A stretch of DNA of 21,468 nt from CAYFSC01 sp964345695 (lineage in GTDB: Bacteria; Bacteroidota; Rhodothermia; Rhodothermales; Salinibacteraceae). The position numbers and the translations under genes are program-made. The notes below the pieces were generated by a model that had not been told where the DNA came from, did no database searches, and saw only the letters and a list, made by a program, of their open reading frames with translations. This document shows positions 13,487-21,380 of this stretch, one piece after another (the stretch's first letter is position 1; every line of letters starts with the position of its first letter). The DNA lies in NCBI GenBank assembly GCA_964345695.1, contig CAYFSC010000035.1, positions 1 to 21,468 of the forward strand. Reading direction: 5' to 3'.

Positions 13487-16024
13487 ATGATCAGCTGGTC
13501 CCTCAAAATGGCCTGGCGTGACAGCCGGGGAAGCCGCCGCCGGCTGGGACTGTACCTGTCGGCGATGGTGCTGGGCGTGGCGGCGCTCGTGGCCATTCAG
13601 GGCTTCGGGGAAAACCTGTCGCGCACGCTCGACGCGGAGGCGAAGACGCTGCTGGGTGCCGACTACAGCCTGGAGTCCGACCGCCCGTTCACCGACTCCA
13701 CCGAGGCCGTCATCGACACGCTCGGCGGCGAGTTGTCACGGCGCCTCTCCTTTGCCTCGATGGCCTACTTTCCGAAAACGGACGGCACTCGGCTCTCCAC
13801 CGTCCGTGCCATCGAGGGCGACTATCCCTTCTATGGCAGCGTAGACACGCGCCCCGACAGCGCGGCGCAGACCTACAAGCAGGGCCGCAATGCGCTTGTT
13901 GACGGCTCCCTTCTGAAGCAATTTGGCGTAGAGGTGGGCGACTCGGTGCGCGTCGGACAGTACACGTACCGCATTGCGGGCGAGCTCCAGAAGATGCCGC
14001 GCGAGTCGAGCATCATCTCGTCGATCAGTCCCCGCATCTACGTGCCGTACGGCAAGATCGACACGACCCTGTTCGGTCAGGGCGCACGCGTGGAGCATGA
14101 GGTCTACTTCAAGTTTGCAGACGGGCGCGACGTGCAGGCGCTCGACGAGAAGCTCGACCCTTTTCTCGACCGGCAGGACGTGGGCTCCGACACCGTGCAG
14201 GAGGCCGCGGGCGACTGGCAGGAGGGGCTCGGCAATCTGTATCGGTTCCTGAGTCTCGTGGGCTTCGTGGCACTCCTACTGGGCAGCCTCGGCGTGGCCA
14301 GCGCCGTGAACGTGTACGTTCGGCGCCGCATCGCGTCGATCGCCATGCTGCGGTGCGTCGGCGCCAAAGGGCGCCACACATTCCAGATCTATCTTGTGCA
14401 GGCCGCCGTTCTGGGACTGCTGGGAGCCTCCGTAGGCAGTGTCCTGGGCGTGGGCATCCAGGCGTTCATTCCGCGCCTCCTGGCCGATTTCCTGCCCGTC
14501 GATATCACGTTCGCGCTGTCGTGGAAGGCGATTGGCATGGGGATGGGCATTGGCGTGGGCGTCACGCTGCTCTTCGCGCTCTGGCCGCTGCTGCAGGTTC
14601 GCGACGTGTCGCCGCTGCGGGCACTGCGAACCAATGTAGAGCCCTCGACCTCTCCCTGGCGCGATCCCTGGCGCTGGGCCATCGTTCTCGCCATCGCGGG
14701 CGGCGTTACGGGCTTTGCCATCATGCAGGCGCCGGAGTGGGGCATCGGCCTCGGCTACGCGGGGGCCATCGCGGGCGTCTTCGCCGCGCTCTCGCTCGTG
14801 GCCTGGGCAATCATCGCGGGCGTACAGCGCTTTTTCCCCTCGCACTGGTCGTACCCCTGGCGGCAAGGCCTTGCCAATCTGTATCGCCCGCAGAACCAGA
14901 CCGGCGTGCTCGTCCTGGCCCTCGGCCTGGGCACGTTCCTGATCATGACGCTGCTGCTCGTCCAACGTACGCTCCTGGAGCAGATCCGCGTGACCGGTGG
15001 AGAAGGGCAGCCCAACCTGGTGCTCTTCGACGTGCAGCCCGACCAGCTGGAGGGCGTGACCACCATTGTTAGAGGCGAGGGGTTGCCGGTGCTCAACCAG
15101 GTGCCCATCGTCACCACGCAGCTCAAGGGCGTGAAGGGGCGCACCATCGCCGAGATTGAGCGCGACACAACGACCGACGCCACGTGGGCGCATCGGCGCG
15201 AGTACCGCGTCACTTACCGGAGCCAGTTGTCAGACAGCGAGACGCTTGTCGAGGGCACACTTGCCGACTCCGTCGCCGGCAATCCGCTGCAGACGGGCGC
15301 CGCCGTACCCATCTCTATCGAGCAGGGCATCGCGCGGGAAGAGCTCGACGTGAGCCTCGGCGATACACTGTCATTCGACGTGCAGGGCGTGCCTGTGACC
15401 ACCGTCGTATCGAGCATGCGCGAGGTGGACTGGGGGCGCATCGGCACCAACTTCTTCGTGGTCTTTCCACCCGGCGTGCTCGAAGAGGCCCCGCAGATCC
15501 ACGTCGTCCTCAGCAACGCGCCCAACGAAGATGCCTCCGCAGCTGTGCAGCAGCAGGTGGTGCAGAAATACCCCAACGTCTCGGCCATCGACCTCTCGCT
15601 GGTCTTGTCGACGTTTCAGGAGCTATTCAGCAAGATGGCGTACGTGGTGCGCTTCATGGCGCTGTTCAGCATCATCACAGGGCTGATCGTGCTCGTGGGC
15701 GCCGTCGTGGTGAGCCGTATGCAACGGATTGAGGAGAGCGTACTGCTCAAAACGCTCGGCGCGGCCCGTTCTACCGTGCTCAAGATCATGACCATCGAGC
15801 ATCTGTTCCTCGGCGCTTTCGCGGCCGCGACGGGCATTGTGCTGGCTCTCGGTGCGGCGTGGGCCCTCTCGTACTTTGTCTTCGAGGGGCCGTTCGTGAT
15901 GGCTCCAGGAGCCCTCGCCGGCGCGTTTGTCGTGGTCACTGGCCTCACGGTCCTGGTGGGCCTGCTGAACAGCCGCGGCATCTACAGCCGCCCCCCGCTA
16001 GAGGTGCTGCGGGACGAGACGTAA
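13487..16024 (+). CDS. ybbP: FtsX-like ABC transporter permease, YbbP-like
   Basis: An 845-residue membrane protein with about ten transmembrane segments in the order 1 (about 20-40), a large periplasmic MacB-like domain (about 45-245), a first FtsX permease block (about 253-370), a middle helix pair (about 395-445), a helix near 475-495, a second periplasmic domain (about 500-715), and a second FtsX block (about 722-830) ending in RPPLEVLRDE. Two FtsX blocks and this length match the YbbP group (E. coli about 800 residues), a single chain that carries both permease halves. The short cytoplasmic loops RIASIAMLRCVGAKGRH and ESVLLKTLGAARST are the coupling loops that contact the ATPase. The partner ATPase is the gene at 12377, and the divergent TesA-like esterase completes the conserved trio. 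Substrate unknown; export or handling of acyl lipids is an inference from the esterase. Confidence 0.93.
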   Translation: MISWSLKMAWRDSRGSRRRLGLYLSAMVLGVAALVAIQGFGENLSRTLDAEAKTLLGADYSLESDRPFTDSTEAVIDTLGGELSRRLSFASMAYFPKTDGTRLSTVRAIEGDYPFYGSVDTRPDSAAQTYKQGRNALVDGSLLKQFGVEVGDSVRVGQYTYRIAGELQKMPRESSIISSISPRIYVPYGKIDTTLFGQGARVEHEVYFKFADGRDVQALDEKLDPFLDRQDVGSDTVQEAAGDWQEGLGNLYRFLSLVGFVALLLGSLGVASAVNVYVRRRIASIAMLRCVGAKGRHTFQIYLVQAAVLGLLGASVGSVLGVGIQAFIPRLLADFLPVDITFALSWKAIGMGMGIGVGVTLLFALWPLLQVRDVSPLRALRTNVEPSTSPWRDPWRWAIVLAIAGGVTGFAIMQAPEWGIGLGYAGAIAGVFAALSLVAWAIIAGVQRFFPSHWSYPWRQGLANLYRPQNQTGVLVLALGLGTFLIMTLLLVQRTLLEQIRVTGGEGQPNLVLFDVQPDQLEGVTTIVRGEGLPVLNQVPIVTTQLKGVKGRTIAEIERDTTTDATWAHRREYRVTYRSQLSDSETLVEGTLADSVAGNPLQTGAAVPISIEQGIAREELDVSLGDTLSFDVQGVPVTTVVSSMREVDWGRIGTNFFVVFPPGVLEEAPQIHVVLSNAPNEDASAAVQQQVVQKYPNVSAIDLSLVLSTFQELFSKMAYVVRFMALFSIITGLIVLVGAVVVSRMQRIEESVLLKTLGAARSTVLKIMTIEHLFLGAFAAATGIVLALGAAWALSYFVFEGPFVMAPGALAGAFVVVTGLTVLVGLLNSRGIYSRPPLEVLRDET

Positions 16025-16245
16025 CGCCCGTTCCCGGTCCGTCCGACGTGCCGCTGCACCGGTAGACGGTGGGACGGCCCCACCGCGTCGGTCTCTCCGA
16101 AAGGGACGAACGTTCATCGTTAAACGTGGTGCTCTGTCGGTCGTCCTTCTTCGTGCGGCAGCCGATCCCCACCGGTTCAGGCTTGCCTGCGATACAGCGG
16201 TCTGTCAGGCCCGAAACGACGTCCATTCTGCGCCCGGACTTGGTT
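16025..16245. other. Convergent spacer between permease and DUF1232 gene, with hairpins
   Basis: CCGTCC (16039-16044) pairs with GGACGG (16072-16077) around an inner CACC/GGTG stem and may end the permease transcript, but no T-run follows. A second stem GCCTG-ACAG / CTGT-CAGGC with an internal ATCG-type bulge lies at 16185-16210, downstream of the minus-strand DUF1232 gene. GAACGTTC (16108-16115) is a short palindrome. Termination function is not proven. Confidence 0.35.
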
Positions 16246-16818
16246 TTACGCCTCGGCGCCTTCGTCTGAGTCGGACGCAGACGCGTCCAGCAGGGCTTGA
16301 TCGCGCCAGGCGCGGTAGGCCTGCAGGTCTTGCTCTAGCAACACGAGGCTCACCGAGACCACCGCCGCGTCGTCGATCACACCGATAATCGGCAGGGCGT
16401 CGGGGATCAGGTCGAGCGGGTTCAGCACATACAGCAGGGCGAACGCGGCGGCCGTCAGCGTCCACCTCGGCACCTCGCGGTAGCGCCCGTGCCACGCGTC
16501 GCGGACAAGGCCGAGCAGCAGCCGTCCGTCATCCCACAGCCGACCGAGCGGACCGTCGTGCTCTCGGAAGCGCTGCTGAATCCGCCCGGACTCCTCGACC
16601 ACGGTTTGTACGTCCTCGTCGGTGATGTCCTGGGCCTTCTTCTCGATGAACTCCTCGTCGATGGTGTCCAGTTTTTCCTGGACGGCTTCCTGGTCGATCG
16701 ACCCGAGCCGATCCGTCCACTGTTCTTTTGCTGCGGATGCTGTTTCAGCTACGCGGCGTTTCACCGCGTCGAGGCGCGCTTTCAGTCGCTGCTGTCGCGT
16801 TGAGGAGTCGTTGGTCAT
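16246..16818 (-). CDS. DUF1232 (YkvA-like) membrane protein with long helical N-terminus
   Basis: A 190-residue protein. The DUF1232 core is at about 118-165, with the signature YVLNPLDLIPDALPIIGVID (130-149) followed by a hydrophobic helix and LLEQDLQAYRAW. The first 90 residues are charged and helix-prone (many Glu, Asp, Gln, Arg and Lys), likely a coiled coil, and the last 12 residues are an acidic Ser/Asp/Glu tail. Typical YkvA proteins are about 120-140 residues, so this one carries an N-terminal addition. Molecular function of DUF1232 is not established. The gene lies 91 bp downstream of the acyl-CoA carboxylase gene on the same strand and may be co-transcribed. The start is ATG 16818, with no Shine-Dalgarno. 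Confidence 0.88.
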   Translation of the reverse strand: MTNDSSTRQQRLKARLDAVKRRVAETASAAKEQWTDRLGSIDQEAVQEKLDTIDEEFIEKKAQDITDEDVQTVVEESGRIQQRFREHDGPLGRLWDDGRLLLGLVRDAWHGRYREVPRWTLTAAAFALLYVLNPLDLIPDALPIIGVIDDAAVVSVSLVLLEQDLQAYRAWRDQALLDASASDSDEGAEA

Positions 16819-16909
16819 GGGCGTTGTCGGCCGCTTCCATAAACGTACAGAATCGTGAGTGCATGGCCTAAACGACCGTCCGTCGGGTGCGGTCCGCCGC
16901 GAGTCCCCG

Positions 16910-18586
16910 TCAGGTTTGAATCACCCCCGGATTAAACGCTTCCATCTGCGGATTATGGTCGGCCATCTCGATGCCGAGCGAGAGCCACTCGCGCGTCTCG
17001 ACGGGATCGATGAGCTCGTCGACCCACATGCGCGCCGCCGCGTAGTAGGGCGTTGTTTGCTCCTCGTAGCGGTCCTGAATCTCAGACAGCAGGGCCTGTT
17101 CGTCCTCCTCCGACAGCTCCTTGCCCTGCTTCTCCAACTGCCGCACTTTGATTTGCTTCAACACCTTCGAGGCCTGAGTTCCGCCCATGACCGCGATCTT
17201 GGCCGTGGGCCACGCCAGAATGAGACGCGGATCGTAGGCGCGCCCGCACATCGCGTAGTTGCCGGCGCCGTACGAGTTGCCCATCACGACGGTAAACTTC
17301 GGGACCGTCGAGTTGGCGACGGCGTTTACCATTTTCGCTCCGTCTTTGATGATGCCGCCGTGCTCGGCCCGTTTGCCTACCATGAATCCGGTCACGTCTT
17401 GCAAAAAGACGAGCGGAATCTCTTTCTGATTGCAGTTCATGATGAACCGAGCTGCCTTGTCCGCTGCGTCCGCGTAGATGACGCCCCCAACCTGGATCTC
17501 GCCCTTCGACTCGTGGCTCGTCTTGTTGCGGACGACCGACCTCTGATTTGCGACCACGCCCACGTTCCAGCCGTCGATGCGCGCATAGCCCGTGAGGAGC
17601 GTGCGGCCGTAGCCTTCCTTGTACTCGGTCCACGAGTCGGCGTCGATGAGCCGGGCGAGGATCTCGCGTGTCTCGTACTGCTGGTTGCCCTCGTCGGGAT
17701 AGAGCCCGTAGATTTCCTCCGCGGCATACGCGGGCGCTTCCGGCTCCTGGCGCGTGAACCCGAACCGGCGCTCGGGCCCAAAATGCGAGACGATGTCGCG
17801 CACTGTGTCGAGGGCTTCTTCGTCGTCCTCGCACTTGTAATCCGTTACGCCCGAGATCTCGGAGTGGGTCGTAGCGCCGCCCAGCACGTCGCTCTCCACG
17901 TCTTCGCCGATGGCAGCCTTCACGAGATACGGGCCTGCGAGATACACCGAGCCGGTGCCCTCCACGATTAGCGCCTCATCGCTCATGATCGGCAGGTAGG
18001 CCCCCCCGGCCACGCAACTGCCCATGATGGCCGCGACCTGCGGGATGCCCTTGCTCGACAGCTGGGCGTTGTTGCGGAAGATGCGACCGAAGTGCTCCTT
18101 GTCCGGAAAGATCTCGTCCTGCTTCGGCAGAAACACGCCCGCAGAATCGACGAGGTAGATGATCGGGACGCGGTTCTCCAGCGCAATCTCCTGCGCGCGC
18201 AGGTTTTTCTTCGCCGTAATGGGAAACCACGATCCCGCCTTGACGGTGGCGTCGTTGGCCACGACGAGGCACAGCCGGTCCGATACGTGACCGAGGCCCA
18301 TCACCGTCCCACCAGCCGGGCATCCGCCTTCCTCTTCGTACATTTCGTAGCCGGCAAACAGGCCAAGCTCCTTGAACGCATCGGGGTCGTCCACCAGCGC
18401 ATGAATGCGCTCGCGGGCCGTCATCTTGCCCCGTTCGTGCTGGCGCTCGATCCGCTTCTCGCCGCCCCCCTTCCGGATGGTGGCGGCGCGGTCGTTCATG
18501 GTATTGATGAGCGCCTCGTAGTGGGCCATTTTCGACTGAAAAGAAGCGCTTTCAACGGGGGCCTCTGTGCCAATGGAATCGGGCAT
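16910..18586 (-). CDS. Acyl-CoA carboxylase carboxyltransferase (beta) subunit, methylcrotonyl-/propionyl-CoA type
   Basis: A 558-residue carboxyltransferase subunit that transfers CO2 from biotin to an acyl-CoA. It has both crotonase-fold halves: the N-terminal CoA half (about 30-290) with VPIIYLVDSAGVFLPKQDEI (140-159) and the oxyanion-type CVAGGAYLPIMSDE (191-204), and the C-terminal half with FLQDVTGFMVGKRAEHGGII, GNSYGAGNYAMCGRAYDPR and WPTAKIAVMGGTQAS. AGNYAMCGRAYDPR and the GPYLVKAAIGEDV loop resemble methylcrotonyl-CoA carboxylase beta more than PccB, but substrate class cannot be fixed by eye. No biotin carboxylase or biotin carrier gene is in the window, so its alpha subunit must be encoded elsewhere. 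ATG 18586 leaves a short variable N-terminus before the MAHYEALINTMNDR helix; a later ATG is possible. The leader contains a GC-rich hairpin with a short U-run (18636-18663). Confidence 0.92.
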   Translation of the reverse strand: MPDSIGTEAPVESASFQSKMAHYEALINTMNDRAATIRKGGGEKRIERQHERGKMTARERIHALVDDPDAFKELGLFAGYEMYEEEGGCPAGGTVMGLGHVSDRLCLVVANDATVKAGSWFPITAKKNLRAQEIALENRVPIIYLVDSAGVFLPKQDEIFPDKEHFGRIFRNNAQLSSKGIPQVAAIMGSCVAGGAYLPIMSDEALIVEGTGSVYLAGPYLVKAAIGEDVESDVLGGATTHSEISGVTDYKCEDDEEALDTVRDIVSHFGPERRFGFTRQEPEAPAYAAEEIYGLYPDEGNQQYETREILARLIDADSWTEYKEGYGRTLLTGYARIDGWNVGVVANQRSVVRNKTSHESKGEIQVGGVIYADAADKAARFIMNCNQKEIPLVFLQDVTGFMVGKRAEHGGIIKDGAKMVNAVANSTVPKFTVVMGNSYGAGNYAMCGRAYDPRLILAWPTAKIAVMGGTQASKVLKQIKVRQLEKQGKELSEEDEQALLSEIQDRYEEQTTPYYAAARMWVDELIDPVETREWLSLGIEMADHNPQMEAFNPGVIQT

Positions 18587-18635
18587 GGATGCGTGCGCTG
18601 AATGAAACAGGTGGCGAGGACGCCTTCAGACGAAA

Positions 18636-18663
18636 AGGTCGCCGCGGCAGGGACGTCGCGGCG
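18636..18663 (-). promoter_or_regulatory. Hairpin plus short U-run in the leader of the carboxyltransferase gene
   Basis: On the minus strand CGCCGCG (18663-18657) pairs with CGCGGCG (18646-18640), and the stem is followed by ACCTTTTC. It lies about 50 nt before the ATG at 18586. The layout is that of a weak intrinsic terminator inside a leader (attenuator-like), but no leader peptide or alternative antiterminator stem was identified. Confidence 0.3.
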
Positions 18664-18757
18664 CGTCCCGAGAGTGGGGGCTGCGTCTTCTTCTCCATCG
18701 CGAAGGTGCATCGCGTAAGGTATCCGAACGAAGCAGCAGAAGAAAACGGAGTTCCAT

Positions 18758-18790
18758 AGAAAACCCTGTCCCGGTTGCCCGGAACAGGGC
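18758..18790 (-). terminator. Rho-independent terminator of the CsbD-like gene
   Basis: On the minus strand the stem CCCTGT-x-CCGG (18789-18779) pairs across a 4-nt loop with CCGG-x-ACAGGG (18774-18764), 11 positions with one mismatch, and is followed immediately by TTTTCT. It begins 28 nt after the stop codon at 18818. This is the most complete intrinsic terminator in the window. Confidence 0.8.
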
Positions 18791-18817
18791 GATCTACCGC
18801 TGGAATGGCGGTGGAGG

Positions 18818-19012
18818 CTACAGGATGGCTCCCATCTTCCGACGAATCTCTTCGCGACTTTCCCCTGTCTTGTCGTGGATCAGCCCCACGATCTTGTGCA
18901 TCTCTCCGCGTGCACGTTTCATCTCCTTGTCGTTCCACTCGACGTCGTCCCAGATCGACTTGATCTGATCGCGGATTCGACGCCAGCTCTCGTTCATCGC
19001 TTTCGTTGCCAT
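18818..19012 (-). CDS. CsbD-like small general-stress protein
   Basis: A 64-residue, highly charged, helix-rich protein. The spacing of Trp and basic residues at the start (NESWRRIRDQIKSIWDD, 7-23), the DKEMKRARGEMHKIVGLI middle (28-45) and the closing KTGESREEIRRKM (48-60) resemble the CsbD family (N-x-x-W-x-x-x-x-x-x-I-x-x-x-W, then a second helix with KxGxSxEE). CsbD proteins are small stress-induced proteins of unknown biochemical role. The start at ATG 19012 is fixed by a GGAGG 6 bp upstream, and the gene is closed by a strong terminator, so it is probably a single-gene transcript. It is divergent from the heme oxidase gene. The family match is by pattern only and weaker than for the other genes. 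Confidence 0.7.
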   Translation of the reverse strand: MATKAMNESWRRIRDQIKSIWDDVEWNDKEMKRARGEMHKIVGLIHDKTGESREEIRRKMGAIL

Positions 19013-19018
19013 GGCAAA

Positions 19019-19023
19019 CCTCC
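19019..19023 (-). promoter_or_regulatory. Shine-Dalgarno GGAGG of the CsbD-like gene
   Basis: GGAGG on the minus strand with 6 nt to the ATG at 19012. It decides the start and stands out because nearly all other genes in this window lack such a motif. Confidence 0.7.
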
Positions 19024-19169
19024 GTCTGCTCAGTAGAAATTACGCGTGTCGTATGTTTAACCCTGCGTCGCCCCGTCAGTTTCGGACTCCCCGTCCGGTC
19101 TGGGCTGAACGTGTGTCCTCGGGCTTCGTACAGACTCTCCACGGGCTGATCATCCATCCGGACGCCATC

Positions 19170-20534
19170 ATGAACACCATCGGCATTCTGGGCGGCGGCA
19201 TTGCCGGACTCACCGCGGCCTACCGGCTCCATCAGCAGGACCTCGATGTCCGCGTCCTGGAAGCTACCGAACGGGTCGGCGGTATGATTCGAAGCGAGCA
19301 GCGGGAGGGCTTTTTGGTGGAGCACGGACCCAACTCGCTGCGCCCCACGCCCGACGTGCTCCCGAAAACGCTGCATGATCTGGGTCTGATGGACGAGGTT
19401 GTTGATGCCAACGCTGCCGCCTCCACCCGGTACGTCGTGCGCGACGGCGTCCCGACGCCGCTTCCGATGTCGCTCCGTTCGTTTTTCGCGAGCGACCTCT
19501 TGTCGACCCGCGCCAAGCTGCGCCTGCTGACCGAGCCGTTTCGCAGCACCGGCACCGGTCCGGACGAAAGTGTGGCGTCGTTTGTCCGTCGCCGCCTCGG
19601 TCCCGAAGTGCTCGATTATGCCGTAAATCCGTTCGTTGGGGGAATTTTCGCGGGCGATCCCGAAGACCTGTCGGTGCGTCACGCCTTCGAGAAGCTGTTC
19701 ACCATGGAGCGCGAGCACGGGTCGCTCTTCCGCGGTGCTCTCCATGCTGCACGTACACGTTCGGACGGGTCTGACAACGGGACGCCCGAGTCTCCGAGCG
19801 GGCTCTTCTCCTTCCGCGGTGGACTGGAGACCCTGCCGCAGGCGCTGGCCGATGCGCTCGGGGACCACATCACATGCAACGCACCGGTGACCGAGGTCCG
19901 CCCCGACGGCGCCCAGTGCCACGTCACCGTCGATGCGGACGACGGGCCTACGTCGTACACCTTCGACGAGGTCGTCTGCACCGTGCCGTTGCATCGCATC
20001 CCGGCGCTCGGTCTTGATACGCCCGTAGACTGCAGTCCGCTGGAGCAGGTCCCGTATCCGCCCGTGAGCGTGCTGGCGCTCGGGTTTGCACGCGGAGACG
20101 TGCATCATCCACTGGACGGGTTCGGCATGCTCGTTCCAGCCGTGGAGGACGACTTTCAGATCCTCGGTACCATCTTCTCTTCGACTCTCTTTCCCGGACG
20201 CGCCCCCGAAGGACACGTGCTTCTCACCACGTTTGCGGGGGGAGCCCGCCGGCCCGACCTCGGCGCCGCCGACACGGACACGCTGCGGTCTGTGGTCATG
20301 GACGATCTGGACGCGCTCCTTGGCCTCCGTGGAGAGCCCACATTCATCCGCCACGTGCAGTGGGCTCGTGCCATCCCGCAGTACTCGCTCGACCACAACC
20401 AGGTGACGGCCACCCTAGAGGAGATCGAGGTTGAGCATCCGAGCCTCTTTTTCGCCGGCAACTATCGCACGGGGGTTTCCGTCGGCGATACCATGGCATC
20501 CGGCGCCGACGCCGCGCAGCACGCGAGACGTTGA
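19170..20534 (+). CDS. hemG: Protoporphyrinogen / coproporphyrinogen oxidase (FAD-dependent)
   Basis: A 454-residue flavoprotein that oxidises a porphyrinogen late in heme synthesis. The dinucleotide loop GGGIAGLTAAYRL (8-20) and ribose-binding E31 in VLEATERVGGMI (29-40) define the FAD site, GFLVEHGPNSLRP (47-59) is the family's conserved post-Rossmann segment, and the C-terminal FAD motif is in the final 30 residues (LFFAGNYRTGVSVGDTMASG). The middle carries the substrate domain with ETLPQALADAL. The frame is open back to 19011, but ATG 19170 places the FAD loop at the normal distance. Length agrees with the soluble HemY-type oxidase (about 450-470) rather than the short flavodoxin-like HemG of E. 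coli; which porphyrinogen is the substrate cannot be told. It stands alone between two minus-strand genes, and no other heme gene is in the window. Confidence 0.93.
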   Translation: MNTIGILGGGIAGLTAAYRLHQQDLDVRVLEATERVGGMIRSEQREGFLVEHGPNSLRPTPDVLPKTLHDLGLMDEVVDANAAASTRYVVRDGVPTPLPMSLRSFFASDLLSTRAKLRLLTEPFRSTGTGPDESVASFVRRRLGPEVLDYAVNPFVGGIFAGDPEDLSVRHAFEKLFTMEREHGSLFRGALHAARTRSDGSDNGTPESPSGLFSFRGGLETLPQALADALGDHITCNAPVTEVRPDGAQCHVTVDADDGPTSYTFDEVVCTVPLHRIPALGLDTPVDCSPLEQVPYPPVSVLALGFARGDVHHPLDGFGMLVPAVEDDFQILGTIFSSTLFPGRAPEGHVLLTTFAGGARRPDLGAADTDTLRSVVMDDLDALLGLRGEPTFIRHVQWARAIPQYSLDHNQVTATLEEIEVEHPSLFFAGNYRTGVSVGDTMASGADAAQHARR

Positions 20535-20587
20535 GACGCCGCTGGCCCCCGGGACCTCTAAACGTGGAACGCAGGCCCCACCGCTGC

Positions 20588-21316
20588 TTACGCCTCGCCC
20601 ATCTCTCCTGAGAGGTATCGAATGAATCGACGCTTCGCGACCGGAAGCAAGGTCTCCTGGTACGGGAACGCCTGATCGGTTTGGAAGCAGTACGTGGCCG
20701 GGTTCGGAAGATCGTCGCGCTCTTCGATCAGCTCCATCTTGATGCTTCCGGGTGCTACGTCTACGCCCTCCTGCGGCACCGTTTTGCAGTGCTGCGTCTT
20801 GAGCGAGCGGTAGCGCTCGTCTTCATCCGTGAAAATGGACAGCGTGTAGCGCATGACGTGCAACTGCTGCTGCTCACGGTCCGGGACCATCAGATACCCT
20901 TCCTGGATGTACGACGGCACAATCCCCACCGTCTCGAGCTCTACGTTGCTCTCGACGTGCTCGTAGACGGCCTTGCCCTCTTCGATGGCGTCCTGAACGC
21001 GCGGCAAGGCCCAGCGCATCAAGTCCTCTACGTCCGACATCTTGTCGGCGTCAATCTCGGGCCACTCGTAGTCGATGGTTTCATTCTCCAGGTCGATCTC
21101 GGCGATCTGCCCGGTCCGCTCGGAGCGAAACTGCTCGGAGCGGTCGATAATCGTTTTAAGCGAACGATAGAGCCTCGCGAGACGGCCCAAATACGGGTAA
21201 ATGCGTTGCTCCTCGAACGCGTCGTGGGCCCGTTTCAACCCGGCTAGCACCTGGTACTGGGTGCGTTCGATGTCGTGGACGGCTCCGGTAAATACGTCAA
21301 GCGTCAGAGGCGTCAT
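20588..21316 (-). CDS. Conserved-looking protein of unknown function, acidic
   Basis: A 242-residue protein that I do not recognise. It begins with ATG at 21316 and has no signal peptide, membrane segment or cysteine motif. Residues 1-125 are mainly helical and charged, with aromatic-rich stretches (EEQRIYPYLGRLARLYRSLK), a Glu/Asp cluster (73-100) and DLMRWALPRVQDAIEEGKAVYEHVE (98-122). The second half looks more beta-rich, with GIVPSYIQEGYLMVPDREQQ (131-150), VMRYTLSIFTDEDERYRSLK (154-173) and a C-terminal RRFIRYLSGEMGEA. Codon use matches neighbouring genes and a good promoter precedes it, so it is very likely real. The split into a helical half and a sheet half suggests two domains, but no function can be inferred. 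Confidence 0.8.
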   Translation of the reverse strand: MTPLTLDVFTGAVHDIERTQYQVLAGLKRAHDAFEEQRIYPYLGRLARLYRSLKTIIDRSEQFRSERTGQIAEIDLENETIDYEWPEIDADKMSDVEDLMRWALPRVQDAIEEGKAVYEHVESNVELETVGIVPSYIQEGYLMVPDREQQQLHVMRYTLSIFTDEDERYRSLKTQHCKTVPQEGVDVAPGSIKMELIEERDDLPNPATYCFQTDQAFPYQETLLPVAKRRFIRYLSGEMGEA

Positions 21317-21351
21317 GGCAGGTACCGATTGTGAACGAAGTGTTGCCTGAA

Positions 21352-21380
21352 TGTATAGGGCCTGTGGAGGGAGATCGCAA
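21352..21380 (-). promoter_or_regulatory. Sigma-70-like promoter of the unknown gene at 20588-21316
   Basis: On the minus strand TTGCGA (21380-21375) and TATACA (21357-21352) are separated by exactly 17 bp, each matching four of six consensus positions. The -10 lies 35 bp before the ATG at 21316. Confidence 0.5.

Noticed and set aside
18552..20396. 614-residue minus-strand frame opposite the heme oxidase.
   Set aside because: It is antisense to a protein with clear FAD motifs and also overlaps the CsbD-like gene in a different frame.
20559..20574. AACGTGGAAC resembling half of a parS palindrome (GTTCCACGTGGAAC type).
   Set aside because: The left half does not match and the site is not palindromic.
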